Shown: positions 37,201 to 49,165, counted from the stretch's first letter. The stretch is DNA of 64,000 nucleotides from Grammothele lineata (GCA_002150815.3 NDFF03000317.1:620001-684000), one strand, 5' to 3'. Notes: generated by a model from the letters alone, not told the origin. Program-made: numbers and translations.

Positions 37201-39232
37201 TCACGTCTCCTATGACGGTGCATGCGTAGAGGGCATTGTCCTTTCTCGTAATGTCTCATGCGCATACACCCTTGATAACAGCCCTCTTCCGATCAAAGCG
37301 ACTGAAGAGCCCTCCACCGTCATCTTCCCACTCGAGTTCTGCCGCTGGGCGGTCATGCCCGAACACGTCTGGCGCACCTTCTTTGTCCTCCCCGTCCTCC
37401 TCCACCGCATCACAGACATCTACCGCACGCACGCGATCCGCATGTCCCTCTCCCTCCCACTCCTTTCCGACGACCTCGTCATCCAAGCGCTCACGATCCC
37501 GAGCGCGAACGCAGGCTTCAACAACCAACAGCTCGAGACGTTCGGCGACGCCGTGCTCAAGCTCTGCACCGTCGTCAACCTCTACACGCGCTTCCCGCAC
37601 CGCCACGAGGGCCAGCTCGACAACATGAAGCGCGTCGCGGTCGCGAACCGCACCCTCCTCGCGCGCGGGCTCGAGCGCGGGCTCGAACGCTTCCTCACGT
37701 CCGAGACGCAGAGCCTCCGCGTGTGGCGCTACGTCGCGGGCGAGGGCGAGGGCGACGAGGCGCGCTTTAGCGTACGGCCGCACCGTAAGGCGCGTCGTAT
37801 GATCCCGCGGAGGAGTTTGCAGGATTGTATGGAGGCGCTCCTTGGGGCGAGCTTCGCGCTTGGGGGCGTGGACCTTGCGCTCCGCGCCGGAACGGCGCTT
37901 GGGCTATCGTTCGGCGGGCCTACGCCGTGGCATGTGCGTTTTGCGCCGCTACCGGAGGCCGCGGCGTCACCGTTGTTCGTGGACTTGCAGGAGAAGATCA
38001 GGTACGAGTTCAGGTGCGGCAAGCTGCTCCTCGAGGCGGTCACGCATCCGTCGTTCCGCTCGTCGGACTGGCCGTCGTACCAGCGGCTCGAGTTCTTGGG
38101 AGATGGTAAGTGTTTCATAATCGAGCGAGGTACATGTGCAGATTGTTAACGGATATGTGGACAGCGTTCGTCGACATGGTTGTCACTGAGTACCTCTATA
38201 GGAAGTGGCCTGACACGACATCTGGCCAGCTTTCTTGGGCCCGCTCTCGTGCAGTTTGCGCGCCGTCATTCGCACTAATCGCTGTAAAGAAGCTCGGGCT
38301 GCACAAGCTCCTCCTCATCAACAACGTCGAGTTGAGCATGGCGATCGGCAAGTACATCCCGATCCTCGAGGAGCTCTCCGAGGAGGATGTCGTCCTCCAC
38401 GGCTGGAAGCACGACCCGCCCAAGGCGCTCAGCGACGTCTTCGAGGGCGTCATGGGCGCGCTCTTCGTCGACTGCGGCTACCGCTACGACAAGGCAGCCA
38501 CGATCGTCGAGGCAGTCCTCGAGGACCTCCTCGCTGTGCTCCGTCCTGATTTGCCCAAGGACCCGACGACGGAGCTTATGATCTGGGTCGCGCAGTCCGG
38601 GTGCCGCTGTGTCAGCTTCCAGTGAGTCCTTTCTCTCTTTTATTCTCTGTTGCGGCGTGTTGAATGCCCGTTCTTTCAGGAAATCTCAAAGCTCACCAGA
38701 GATGCGCCGCGCTGCGACTATGTCCGTGCTCGTGCACGGGACGACGGTCTCGGGCCCGCTCGCCGCGCGGAACCTGTCGATGGCGAAGGGCCTCGCGTCC
38801 GAGCGCGCGCGGGAGGTCCTCGCGGATCCCGATTCTCCCCACTATCTCCCCCGTCTGTGCACGTGCGCGAAGCGGGGTGCAGCACGCGCTGCGCGGAAGG
38901 AGGCGAAGAAGCGCGCGATGGAGGAGGCGGAGGACGCGGCACAGGAAGAGGAGATCGCGGTTGTGTTGATGAGGATGGACGTTTTGGATGAGGGGCAGGA
39001 GAGTCCAGTGGGTGAGGGAGGGGCGGAGGGCACGTTGGACCCTCCGTCAAAGGAGGAACTGGACGACGAGACGATCGAGGGTTTCGCGATGCTCGCGCAG
39101 ATCGTGCTCGAGGAGAATGAGGGACGTGACGCGAGGAAGGAGGAGGATGGAGGAGACTTCACGGACAACGATGGGTATGATGAGGACCTGGCCGAGGAGG
39201 AAGAAGTTGAGCGGATGATGGATTCCGATTGA
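34219..39232 (+). CDS. Dicer-like ribonuclease III
   Basis: Exons are 34219-34570, 34622-34671, 34729-34980, 35030-35708, 35758-35798, 35999-38105, 38165-38621 and 38680-39232, giving 1,496 residues. The enzyme cuts long dsRNA into small RNAs for silencing. Domains in order are: DExD/H helicase with TGSGKT and DECHH; helicase C with QSRGRAR; the Dicer dimerisation/dsRNA-binding fold (about 550-640); a linker resembling the connector; RNase IIIa (QLETFGDAVLKL ... LQDCMEALLGASF); RNase IIIb (RLEFLGDAFVDM ... SDVFEGVMGALFVD). Both RNase III domains keep the acidic catalytic residues. I see no clear PAZ domain, which is common in fungal Dicers. The C-terminus is highly acidic. The 200-bp intron 5 is long for this window. 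Confidence 0.93.
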
Positions 39233-39680
39233 TGGAAGGAAGGCTGGCTGCCCTGTATTGAGATTTTTGACTGTTGTATGCTTGTGTCTCGTAGGGAATC
39301 TGTATTTTGACCGACGTACACTAGAGTATCACCGGGATGAATGCATGTATCGTATTCAGCACACATGTACCGGAAGATTATAGCATCATGGAACCACGGT
39401 GATCTTCGTTTCGCCGCTTTTGCCGCTACTGTTATGTAGACCTGGTGGCGATTGTACCACCCGAGATTCAGTTCGTGTTCATGAACTCTAAAGTCTAGAG
39501 GTTGGCTGACATTCTGTGAGAGTCACTTGATGCAACGTGGAACTCTTTATCGTCGAAGAGGAAGAATGCAACGCTATGAAGCCCGAGTGGCACAACCACA
39601 TACGAGCATATAATTGCTCTCGCATCACCGCACTCCTATGCCAGTTCGTCCTCCCCAGATTTTCGCTCCAAGAAACAGCC
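39233..39680. other. Intergenic, no gene recognised
   Basis: Dicer 3' flank and promoter of the first MYND gene; no feature recognised. Confidence 0.5.
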
Positions 39681-40827
39681 ATGGACACCGTCGTAGAGTT
39701 CCACAGCGCACTTTCCAACATCCAAGAGCGGCCATACGCTTCGCCGGTCCTGTCGCTCCACACGTGCTACTCCTGCGGACGGGGAGAATCCTACGCCAGG
39801 ACGACTCGCCTCCAGAGGTGCAAAAGATGCCAGACGACTTTCTATTGCAGTCGCCAGTGTCAGAGGGCGGCCTGGCCAAGCCATAAGTGAGCGTTTTTGA
39901 CCACACACGCACCCACTACGCGGGTCGATATGGTACGACGAGCTCATGTAGTATCTTTGTAGGGCTGTCTGCCGCTCCGTGGGGGACGCCCCGTCCAGTA
40001 GGCTCGCTATCGCACCGTCCAAGTCCACTAAGGGCGTAGTCGCCGCCGCCGAGGGACGATTTCCCCGCTCCCCTACAGACACCTCGCTCGCTCACGACCT
40101 CCGAGCCTTCACCGCCGCACACCGCTGGGCCTTCCACTGGCTTTCGCGCATCGCTGCCTTCGCGCAGCACACCGCGGCCACAAGCGACCTCCCCGCGCGC
40201 GTAGGCGAGACCCACACGCCCGTCGTTGCGTATGTGCTCGAGCCTCGCGCGCGAGCGGGGCAGGGGCAAAGCCGGGCAGACCCCGCACAGCGGTTCGACA
40301 TCCGCGAGATCGCGTGCACGACCATCGAGCAGCTCGGTGCGCCTTACATGCGCCTGTGGGGCGCCCTCGCGCGTACACGAGCAGAGCTCGACGCGCAGTG
40401 CCGCGCGGCGGACGTCTCGGAACTCGAGTGGTGCGAGGGGCCGTACGACTACGCGGGGCTCCTCCCGGTGGTGTTCGTCGTCCCCCCAGGGCCGTCGGCG
40501 ATGGCGCTCTGCCCAATGTGGCGGGCGCGGTGGGCGGAGGGGTTGGACGAGGAGACGTTTGGGAGGGTGCTGATGGGGCTGGCGATGTGGTGTTACAAGT
40601 CGATATGCACGGGGACGGTGATGAGGAGCGTGGAGGGGATGGATCCGGTTGTCGCACGGCCCGGGCGGTATGTGAAGAGGCGGAGAATGTGGGTGTGGAT
40701 GCCGTATGAGTCGAGTCGGGATGCCTACGAGCAAGGTTTGGCTTGTACGGCGGTGGTACGTCGTGGTGGGCGCGCGGCTCTGAGGTCGCTACCTCGCTCG
40801 CAGATGGAAGCGATAGGGTACCTATGA
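39681..40827 (+). CDS. MYND zinc-finger protein 1
   Basis: Exons are 39681-39886 and 39963-40827, giving 356 residues. The MYND finger (about residues 27-73) has CYSCGRG, CKRCQTTFYCSRQCQRAAW, then H and the last Cys (HKAVC). The phase-2 intron lies between that His and Cys. The rest is helical without a recognised domain and lacks a SET domain, so it is not a SMYD methyltransferase. The end carries a GRYVKRRRMWVWMP-like motif shared with the other MYND genes here. MYND fingers bind proline-rich partners; role unknown. The start codon is the first in frame. Confidence 0.75.
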
Positions 40828-41073
40828 CGGCAAAGCATTGTGAGTTGGATTCACCTCGCTGTGATAGCGGGCACTGACTCGCACGCGGTCAGCTCCTGCC
40901 TAGTTTCTCAGTGAGTTTGAACTTCATACGGCTACATATACATAGACCCCTGAACTAACATCAAAATGCGCATGAGATAGATAACAATAATGGATGTCCA
41001 AGAATCTGGCCGTTTAGGTCAGCCCAAGAAACGGACATATATCACTATTTGGGGAGACGTACCCGGCACACGT
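40828..41073. other. Intergenic between converging genes
   Basis: Short 3'-to-3' spacer; nothing recognised. Confidence 0.5.
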
Positions 41074-42001
41074 TCACGTCTCGTCCATTTCGTCCACCCG
41101 AAAAACAATCTGTTCGGGTACTTGCGCCTGTGGTTTGTGGCCTTTTTGTCCACTTTGATGCGCAGTGGGTTTCCCGCCAGATGAACCCGCATTGCGACCA
41201 GTATTATTCTTCCTCGCGCCGCTCTTCGGGTTCGGGGGTGCTACTGGAGCGTCTTCGGTGCCATCGCCTACTTTGATCACGACACTGACCGTAGACTTTC
41301 CGCGAGTGCGATACGAGATATCTTCGTTTTCATCATCAGGTAAGAGCTCATCTTGGACTTCTACTGTGCCGGTCAAGACTTCGGTGCGGATCTCATCTTG
41401 GGGAAAGGGGAGTATAGACGGCAGAGACAGAGCTAGTTGCATAAGGTGGGGAATTGCAGCGCCCATCGCGCTGAGATGTAGAGTCTTGTAACTGCACGAA
41501 ACGGGTGCCCGTGGTCAGCGACGCTACAAGGGAAAACGGAGGGAGTACACACCCATCCTTGAGAAACACGTCCTTGCATCGCCTGAGATACGCGCCAAGC
41601 TCCGTTCGACGCGTGACGCAGATGTAGTTCTTCCCCTCGGTGTGCGCGGAACGCGGCCCCGTCGCAGAGACCGACGTGGGTACGGTAGGGAACGGACGCG
41701 GTGGAGCGAGCTTCCGGATTTTATGCTTGCCGTGTTTCTCTCCGCCAGAGCCACTCGCGGCCTCCATGTCCTTTCCATCGCGCTTCCTCTTGCCTTTCGG
41801 CGCGTTCTGGTCGGCCTTCGAAGGGGCGGATATCGATGCAGCAGCGTCCGCTTCCATCGCCGGTGTGCGCGGCGCGCTGGACTGTGGTCGCGTGTCGTCG
41901 TGTGGCTGATTCGCCATGGAGTCGCGGGGCCGGACTTTGAGTCGTTTTGACTGCTGGTCGCGGTCAGTGTCGGCGGGAGAGTCAAGCTTGCGCTTCGTCA
42001 T
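41074..42001 (-). CDS. RNase P/MRP subunit Pop7/Rpp20 (Alba-like)
   Basis: Exon 1 is 42001-41553 and exon 2 is 41491-41074, giving 288 residues. The Alba-type core (about 125-230) has NYICVTRRTELGAYLRRCKD, then GYKTLHLSAMGAAIPHLMQL, the signature of Rpp20/Pop7. It pairs with Pop6/Rpp25 on RNase P and RNase MRP RNA to process pre-tRNA and pre-rRNA in the nucleus. The first 120 residues are basic and disordered with KKRK-like nuclear signals (GKRKRDGK). The C-terminal 60 are Gly/Lys-rich. The core is about 100 residues while the whole protein is twice the yeast length, from extended tails. Confidence 0.85.
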
Positions 42002-42253
42002 GGACACTGGTCCCGACGATGAGTGCGAGCTTCAGGAGGGACAAGGAGGAGTGGCACGGAACCGGAGGGTCGCGCGAGGTCGCGCGTCAGACACGCCCGA
42101 TAAAGTCTAAATAGACGCCCATAAGCTGTAATCTCTCAAATTTCGGAGCGCTGGAGGCAGAGGCCCTCGTCTGTGCTCTCTGTTTGATCCCCTCATCTCG
42201 CTCTTCCTCTCTCCGCTTTCTCTGTACAAAAGTTCTATTGGATCGCAGTCAAA
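42002..42253. promoter_or_regulatory. Divergent promoter region, Pop7 / eRF1
   Basis: Only 252 bp separate the two start codons. A pyrimidine-rich leader (ctctttccc-like tracts near 42190-42230) precedes eRF1, as in many highly expressed fungal genes. Confidence 0.5.
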
Positions 42254-43840
42254 ATGAGTCAAGACCCCGCGGAGCAGAACATTCAGATGTGGAAGGTGAA
42301 GAAGCTCATCAAGAGCCTCGATGCCGCGCGAGGGTGCGTCTGTCCGCCCTCCTGGTCGAGTGCTCGGACTCATCGTGCAACCCAGAGCGGGTACCTCCAT
42401 GATCTCCCTCATTATTCCTCCAAAGGCGAGTCAAATAGCCTAGGATCGCCGTCCGATCCACTGACAGTCGCGCACAGGATCAAATCTCTCGGGTGTCTGC
42501 TATGCTCACGCAAGAGTACGGCACGGCATCGAACATCAAGTCTCGCGTCAACCGTCTCTCAGTACTCGCTGCTATCACTTCGACGCAGCAACGTCTCAAA
42601 TTGTATAACCGTGTGCCCCCGAACGGGCTTGTGCTTTTCGTCGGTACGATCCTTACGGACGAAGGCAAGGAGAAGAAGGTCTCGTTTGATTTCGAGCCCC
42701 ACAAGCCGATCAACACGTACGTTACCCTCCATATGTGTCTATTGCACTCCCACCGACGATCGGGTCAGGTCTCTCTACCTTTGCGACAACAAGTTCCACA
42801 CCGAGGCTCTCCAGGAGCTCCTCGAGTCTGACTCCAAGTTCGGCTTCATCGTCATGGACGGTAACGGCACCCTTTTCGGTACCGTTGCTGGCAACACACG
42901 AGAGGTCATTCACAAGTTCACTGTCGACCTCCCCAAGAAGCACGGTCGTGGTGGACAGTCTGCCCTCCGTTTCGCCCGTCTCCGTGACGAAAAGCGTCAC
43001 AACTACGTCCGCAAGGTCGCCGAGTTGGCCGTCCAGCACTTTATCACCAACGACAAGGTCAACGTAACTGGCCTCGTCCTCGCCGGTAGCGCCGACTTCA
43101 AGACGGAGCTCAGCCAGAGTGACATGTTCGACCCTCGTCTGGGGGCTAAGATCATCAAGGTGGTCGATGTCAGTTACGGTGGCGAGAACGGTTTCAACCA
43201 GGTGCGTATTCTTGTGCCCTACTCCAGGTCAAGGAGACCAACACGTGTGGTAGGCCATCGAGCTCGCCGCCGAGGCGCTCTCGAACGTCAAGTTCGTGCA
43301 GGAGAAGAAACTCATTCAGAAGTACTTCGACGAGATCAGCCAGGACACCGGAAGGTACTGCTTCGGTATCGATGATACGCTCAAGGCTCTGGAGCTCGGT
43401 GCGGTCGAGACGCTCATCGTCTGGGAGAACCTCGACATCACGCGCTACACCCTCCGGAACGCCGCCGGAGGTACGTACAAAAGCATCCGCTCCCGCGGCC
43501 CGCGGCGCCCAGGCTGACCTCGACTTTCCCCACAGAGGAGATCGTCATGCACGCGAACAAGGAGCAGGAGAAGGACCGGGAGATGTTCATGGACAAGTCG
43601 ACGGGGCTCGAGATGGAGAAGACGGCGGAGCCGCAGTCGCTGCTCGAGTGGTTCGCGGAGAAGTACCGCGAGTTCGGCGCGAACCTCGAGTTCGTCACGA
43701 ACCGCTCGCAGGAGGGCGCGCAGTTCGTCAAGGGCTTCGGTGGCATCGGCGGCCTGCTGCGCTACAAGGTCGACTTTGCGAACCTCCAGAGCATCGATGA
43801 CGATGAGGACGAGTTCATGTCCGACGACGAGGGCATCTGA
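42254..43840 (+). CDS. Eukaryotic peptide chain release factor 1 (eRF1)
   Basis: Exons are 42254-42333, 42386-42425, 42478-42716, 42769-43201, 43254-43470 and 43536-43840, giving 437 residues, the standard length. eRF1 recognises all three stop codons in the ribosomal A site and triggers peptide release with eRF3. Key motifs are TASNIKS in the N domain, [15 protein letters not shown] in the M domain (GGQ) and [20 protein letters not shown] in the C domain, with the acidic tail [14 protein letters not shown]. Intron 2 begins with a GC donor (AAG/gcgagt) and carries an in-frame TAG, so it must be spliced. The conserved IIPPKDQI spans it. Confidence 0.97.
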
Positions 43841-44748
43841 CTTACGTGGCGGCTCCGCTATGGAGCCCCGTCCGGCTTGGGCACGCCGGGTGGGGCGGAG
43901 GGTAGGGGAACGTCGGGGGAACGCGTCGGGCTGGAGGAAGAAGTGGCGTGCGCGCCGGCCAACGAGACGATGGGTAGGGTGGCCGTCGTTGAGTGCGGTT
44001 CTGTGCCGTCGCCTACCGGTCGAGTCGTCGGGATGGTTGCGGAGGGTGCGGACAACGAAGACACCGTGATGGCCACCATGAAGATTGCGTCGCCCGGATG
44101 GCCCGAAGGCGACGCCGCCCATCGCAAAGTCAAACAATGCTTCGATGCGACGAGCCGTCCTCGCGGCGGCAAGGTGCGTTCTCTTGCGTGTCCTCGCTGC
44201 AGGGTCCTGGCTCATATGTCTCCTAGATCTCGTAGTCGACCATAACGTGTATCTGTCTCTCAACGCGCCTGTTCTACTAATATTGATCGCTGTCATCGCT
44301 ATTCGAACGTCCACGCTGTAGCTTTCACGTCCAAAGTCAATGAAATCACGATTGCTCGTTATGGTACAGCGTCTTCCACATCCGGTGGTTTGCATGCTAG
44401 CGGCGGTCGCAAACAAGATAACGTTAATGCGCCCTTGCACTCCCACAAGAAGCGGATTCTCGCTGCAATGGGGCGGGGCTAATATTTGGAGAACTTCGCG
44501 CGGTGGTGGATCTGTGTCCATTATGGTCACAGCCGTGTTATGCATGGAGTCCGTACACAGCGAGCGCGCCCAGAGCATTATATGCATGGAAATAGTAAGA
44601 ATTACACGGTTGTAAACTATGCCTAGGTGCTCTAGACCCATCGGACGAAAGGGAACCATGGGGAGCAGGCGCCACTGGCAGCTATCGAGCAGTCCACCGT
44701 CAGTGATCCGGAGCGCGGGCATGCATCGGACCACTCACACCAAGTAAA
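43841..44748. other. Intergenic, no gene recognised
   Basis: About 900 bp with one long antisense open frame (43445-44734) that mostly mirrors the eRF1 exon and has no protein-like features. Confidence 0.5.
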
Positions 44749-45780
44749 TCAGAAGTGGTAGAAGATGATACACATTTCGTTCATCGGTATTTCATACTTC
44801 GCGGCTCTGATCGCGGAGTCCAGCTCAGGGAATTTGCCCTGCTGGTAACGGCTCCAGTCATCGAAGAAGGGCTTCCATGTCCAAGTACCGTTGACCCGTA
44901 CGAAGCGTCCAGGAAGAGGAACCACGATCTCCTCGATGCTGGTGCGGAAGGCGACCCCTCCGTTGATGGCCTTGACGCAAACGTGTTGCAGATCTTCGCA
45001 CAGCGCTTGTGTCGCAACCCAGGGGACCGATACGGGCATCGCGGGGTGGAAGAGCGGGAAGTACGTGAGCGCGGTGTCGCTGACTGACTGGATGTCAAGC
45101 ATCACAGGGAGGAGGCCGGCGAAACGGGGCAGGCCGCTGTACGTCTTCTCGAGTGCTTCGCGGCGCGGCGCCCAGCTCTCCCAGTCGGCAGCGGCCCCCG
45201 GACGGCGGGCAAAGTGGTCTTCGAGGTTAAGGAAGTCGCGCCCTTGGAGCGTGAATGCACGGGAGGGATTTCGGATGGAACCGCCGAGCTCGGAGTTTGA
45301 GACGATGAAGAGATAGAGTATTTTCTGCGGAGCCATGGCCCATTCGATGCCACCTTTTAGGAGGACCTCCGACTTGGCCAGTGTGTTGAACGTCCATTGA
45401 TGCGCATGGATAAACTCAGAGAGAGAGGAGTTGTACGCGGAGATAGATGAGAACCCTGCGGATCTTGTTTCGTTCTCTATGCTCAGCCCCTTAGATTCGT
45501 AGGATTTGGCGTTGTTCGAACAGTCAATTCTACGCCGGAGCAAGGGGTTACGAGATGTGTGTGGATACACGAAAACCAAAAGTGAACATGCTGACTTGTG
45601 TGCTTTCCAGGCTGCTTTCTGGCAGTTTTTTCCGCAGTACCGCGCTTGGAGGCACCGACCGCACCGCTGTAGACGACGCCCGCCAACTTCCGGTTGCATG
45701 CAGTAATGGCAACGACGTAGAATTGTGTCGTTCACGCGGACGTCCGGGTTCTGCTGCAACCATTCTTCGAATGTCAGCAT
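44749..45780 (-). CDS. MYND zinc-finger protein 2
   Basis: Exon 1 is 45780-45596 and exon 2 is 45529-44749, giving 321 residues. The finger (about 22-65) has CHYCMQPEVGGRRLQRCGRC, YCGKNCQKAAW and HK-ID-C. The intron sits after HK, in the same phase as in the four other MYND genes. It is 66 bp and open, so a 22-residue-longer unspliced product is possible and also keeps a Cys at the right spacing. The C-terminal WTWKPFFDDWSRYQQG segment matches MYND protein 1. The start is the Met at 45780 (MLTFEEWLQQ), but an upstream Met at 45870 is in frame. Confidence 0.7.
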   Translation of the reverse strand: MLTFEEWLQQNPDVRVNDTILRRCHYCMQPEVGGRRLQRCGRCLQARYCGKNCQKAAWKAHKSACSLLVFVYPHTSRNPLLRRRIDCSNNAKSYESKGLSIENETRSAGFSSISAYNSSLSEFIHAHQWTFNTLAKSEVLLKGGIEWAMAPQKILYLFIVSNSELGGSIRNPSRAFTLQGRDFLNLEDHFARRPGAAADWESWAPRREALEKTYSGLPRFAGLLPVMLDIQSVSDTALTYFPLFHPAMPVSVPWVATQALCEDLQHVCVKAINGGVAFRTSIEEIVVPLPGRFVRVNGTWTWKPFFDDWSRYQQGKFPELDSAIRAAKYEIPMNEMCIIFYHF

Positions 45781-46421
45781 ATCCGGAATGTGGCCTGTCG
45801 GATGAGCCAGTAGGAGATAGAAACCGTCGGAGGCAAATAGAAAGCAGTGTTCGTAAGTACCTGCGCTCAAGCCTTCTCCTAAAATGAAATTTTAGTCTTT
45901 TGCAGTTCGACTATAATGGACCATCAATACGTCAACACAAGATTGAATGGTCTCTTCAGTACTCAGTGATCGCATTAATAATAGTCTCAGTAAGGAGCGG
46001 GCGTCTACGAGCCTTTGCCTCTCTCCGCGCACCGCGACTCATGCAAATTGACACCGGATACGCCAGGACCCGCGCAAACCAGTCGTTCACGTTATGGGCT
46101 GGATAGAAACGCAAGATACGGATGATACGACGTACCTCTCACAGTATGAGTCAGTTTCTCGCTGCTTGGCATTTCTTCGAAGTTTGGGAATCTCCTCGAA
46201 ATCTTGCTGGAAATGCCCCGGCCCTGTTATGGCAGCCTTTCATCTGCTGACTAGGGTTCGAATGAATACATTGGAGAACATGCCTCACGGCTTCCTCGCG
46301 GTGTAGAAGCCCATCTAGCGACTCGGAGGTTCACGCTTGCTCGATTATCTGTTGATGCAACCTTTGTCGATCGCTCACCACCACCTCTCCGACCCTCCAT
46401 CGTGTTTTGAGTACCACAATC
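45781..46421. other. Intergenic between two divergent MYND genes
   Basis: About 640 bp that should contain both promoters; no other feature seen. Confidence 0.5.
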
Positions 46422-47533
46422 ATGTCAGACCTGGTTCAATACAAAGAGCCTTCGCTAGAGAGAAGCCGTGCCCCTGTCGATCCACACCCGTCCGGTTTGT
46501 CTTGCACCTTTTGCGGCGATTGCGACGAACATGTGGTAACCGCCGGGAAGTCCCTGAAGAGATGCGCGGGATGTAAGGTGGCCGTCTACTGTAGCAAGGC
46601 ATGTCAGAAGAAGGATTGGAATGCACACAAGTACGTCGTCTGGATGTCGGATTTTCCACTATTGCTCTGAATGTAGACTTCTGAGCCTTACATCTTAGGA
46701 ATAGCTGTCGTTCGCCCATCACAGGCCGGGCACTTGGGCCAGAAGGCGTCGCGAAGACGCTGCAAGAGAACGGTTTTACGAGTCAGATACAGCTACGGAA
46801 ACGCCTATCGGAGTGGGTCGAGCGCCACGAGGTAGCCCTCAACTTCGTATCCAACGCGCGCATGTTACAGTGCGGGCCCGACGGTGTCCGTTCCCTCCTT
46901 CAAACCCATCGCCGGGTTCTCGTCATCTGGCTTTGCTGCCATCGCGATGGTCACGAGCACCATCACGAGGGAATCGTAGACGATGGTAGCCCCGCGATGG
47001 ACTTTGTCATCCAAGAAGAGAGGCTCGTAGGCAAAGACGAGTTCAGTGAATATGCTACGGGCCTCACGTCGTGGGACGACATTTTCGCTCAGGGCGAAGT
47101 CTACGTCGAAGATGCTCGCAAGGTGCTTCCCTTCTACGACCGCGATTTCATTGTCGGTGTCCTCCCCGCCATCTTCTTAGTTCCTGCCTGTCGTTCCGGA
47201 GTTGGGCCGGTGTTCTACACGATTCACCAACCACACCAGGGATTCCGCCGCCTCGATTCGCAGGTGCAAGCGCAAATCCAGGAACTAGTCACGACCATCA
47301 TCATGGCCATGTCCCTTGGGTATGTTCTTCAGGACCCGGATAACCCGTTGGAGCTACTGGAGCACGGACTGGAGGTAGGACGTATGAGAAGAGTAAAGAA
47401 AAGATGGCAGTGGCGGAAGGAGCAGAACTGGGACTGGAACACGGTTGCTGAGAGTCGACTTGCGACAGCGTCTGGCTTGAAGAGATCGGGCCTCTCGACG
47501 GAGGAGCTTTTTAGAATGGTGATGCGCATGTGA
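46422..47533 (+). CDS. MYND zinc-finger protein 3
   Basis: Exons are 46422-46630 and 46699-47533, giving 347 residues. The finger has CTFCGDC, CAGCKVAVYCSKACQKKDW, then HK-NS-C across the intron. The C-terminal region (KKRWQWRKEQNWDWNTVAE) closely resembles MYND protein 4, so the two form a sub-pair. No SET domain or other enzyme domain. The N-terminal 27 residues are a disordered lead-in. Confidence 0.72.
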
Positions 47534-48039
47534 CGATTCGAACGACGGTATGTCTTCTGTTGAAGGCCGTCGTGTTGCCCATCTCATCATGCCATTTTCC
47601 AGGCAAGGTGAAGCAGGGCACGCATCCAAACTGTGAGTGTTGATCATGGCGATCGTGAATCCTCATTATGAACAATGCCAGTTTAGATCATCTGCACCAT
47701 AATATGTTAGCACGCTCATCGTCAAATGTCGACCGCAGAAAACAGGAGTCAGGGGGACGATTTATGTACATGTAAACATCGTCATTGTACGTTCTTGAAG
47801 TGGCCAATCACGTTTTCACGCGACTACGTAGCTTGGAATGCACGGCGTTGGGCTCTGAAAAACCAATGAAGCCTTGAGGCAACAGCTCACGTCGGAATGC
47901 GTATCACGAACTCAAAAGCACAAGCATCCCTGTCCGAAACTTGGCGTAGGTATATGGCAGCGGCAGTGTTTGGAACATACGTACACCATGTTATTGTACC
48001 ATTGCCATTGGCTACAACTAGATTATACGCTGCCAGTTT
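47534..48039. other. Intergenic, no gene recognised
   Basis: Spacer between the 3' ends of converging genes; nothing recognised. Confidence 0.5.
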
Positions 48040-49165
48040 CTATATCCCGCGCAGTTCGTCTTCGACCGTGCGCCACTTCCATAGACTCTGTCCCGGGTTG
48101 ACCAGCTCGTTTACATTGTCTGACGAGTAGTCCATTCTGCCCTCGCAAATGAGGACCCTGTAATCAAGGTTAGCCGCGAACAGGGGATCTAATCATGTTC
48201 GCCACTCACTGGGCGTAGTCGATGATGCTCATGCGGGTGGGCGGCTGATTCTCCTTCAACTTCTTCTTCACTTGCGCGACGTCCCCAACTTGAATCGTGC
48301 CCTTCGGTATCCCCTTCACGCGCGCGACCGCATCTCGGATCTCTTCCACGCTGACGTTCTGGCCGAAGACGCGTACGTTGTCCGGCACACTCCCCTCAGT
48401 CGCTGGGTCAAGAGCCAAGACCGCGAGCCGTGCGATTACCCGCGCGACATCGGGCAGCGCAGTGAGTGCGAATCGGGTTGAGGGCGAACCGAGGCAGCTG
48501 AAGGTGTTTGCGTTCGTATCGGCACAGATGGAGCGTCCCGGGGTGAGTACCCACGAAAGGAATGCACCGTTGAAGATAGTAATGATCTTGAGCGAGCGAC
48601 CATGTTGAGAGCCCGCTTGGGCGAGTTTCCGTGCCTCGCGGCTGTGGGCCTTCTTCTTGATCCAGAGTGTGTGCTCATAACCCGGAAAGTCGACGTTACG
48701 GTAGTCACTTTGACGAGAACATCAACTGTGAGACTCATGGAAGGGAGCAGAATGACGGGCTACTCACGGAGAGAACTCGCTCGGGAAGTACACCTTTACT
48801 TCCGCTTCGAGCATCGCACCGACCAGCTCCTTGTTGATCTCGAGGCACACGTCCAGAGGTAGGGCATTCACTACAACGTCGGCGCCGGCTAGAATCGCGG
48901 GGAAGGGATCGTTGAAGGAGGACACCTCAATGCCCTCCTTGACAAGTTCCCGGGCTTTCGCTGACGCAGGGTCGCGGGTGGTTATGCGAATAGTAGAGAA
49001 CTTGCTGCGGTGGCCTGAGAGGAAAACCTTACTGACGTGGATTCCTTCATGATGACCCGCTATCAGCACTACGGCGCGATCAACTGACGCCGCAAGGGGC
49101 ATACCGAGTTCGCCTGTTCCACCCAATATGACGACAGTGGCTTTGTTACTGCTGTTGGACGACAT
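48040..49165 (-). CDS. NmrA-like/isoflavone reductase-type oxidoreductase 1
   Basis: Exons are 49165-49105, 49044-48768, 48707-48210 and 48157-48040, giving 317 residues. The Rossmann N-terminus has VVILGGTGELG. Then follow TIRITTRDP, ADVVVNALPLD and VKVYFPSEFSP, typical of NmrA/PCBER short-chain NAD(P)-binding proteins. Exon borders come from alignment with the paralog at 60434; exons 2 and 4 have exactly equal lengths (277 and 118 bp). Introns 1 and 2 both need AAG acceptors. Intron 1 (60 bp) is open in frame. The substrate is unknown; NmrA-like proteins may be redox sensors or reductases of aromatic compounds. Confidence 0.78.

Noticed and set aside
43445..44734. Long minus-strand open frame (about 430 codons)
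   Set aside because: It is antisense to the last eRF1 exon, extends into spacer, and shows no domain; long antisense frames are common in GC-rich exons.
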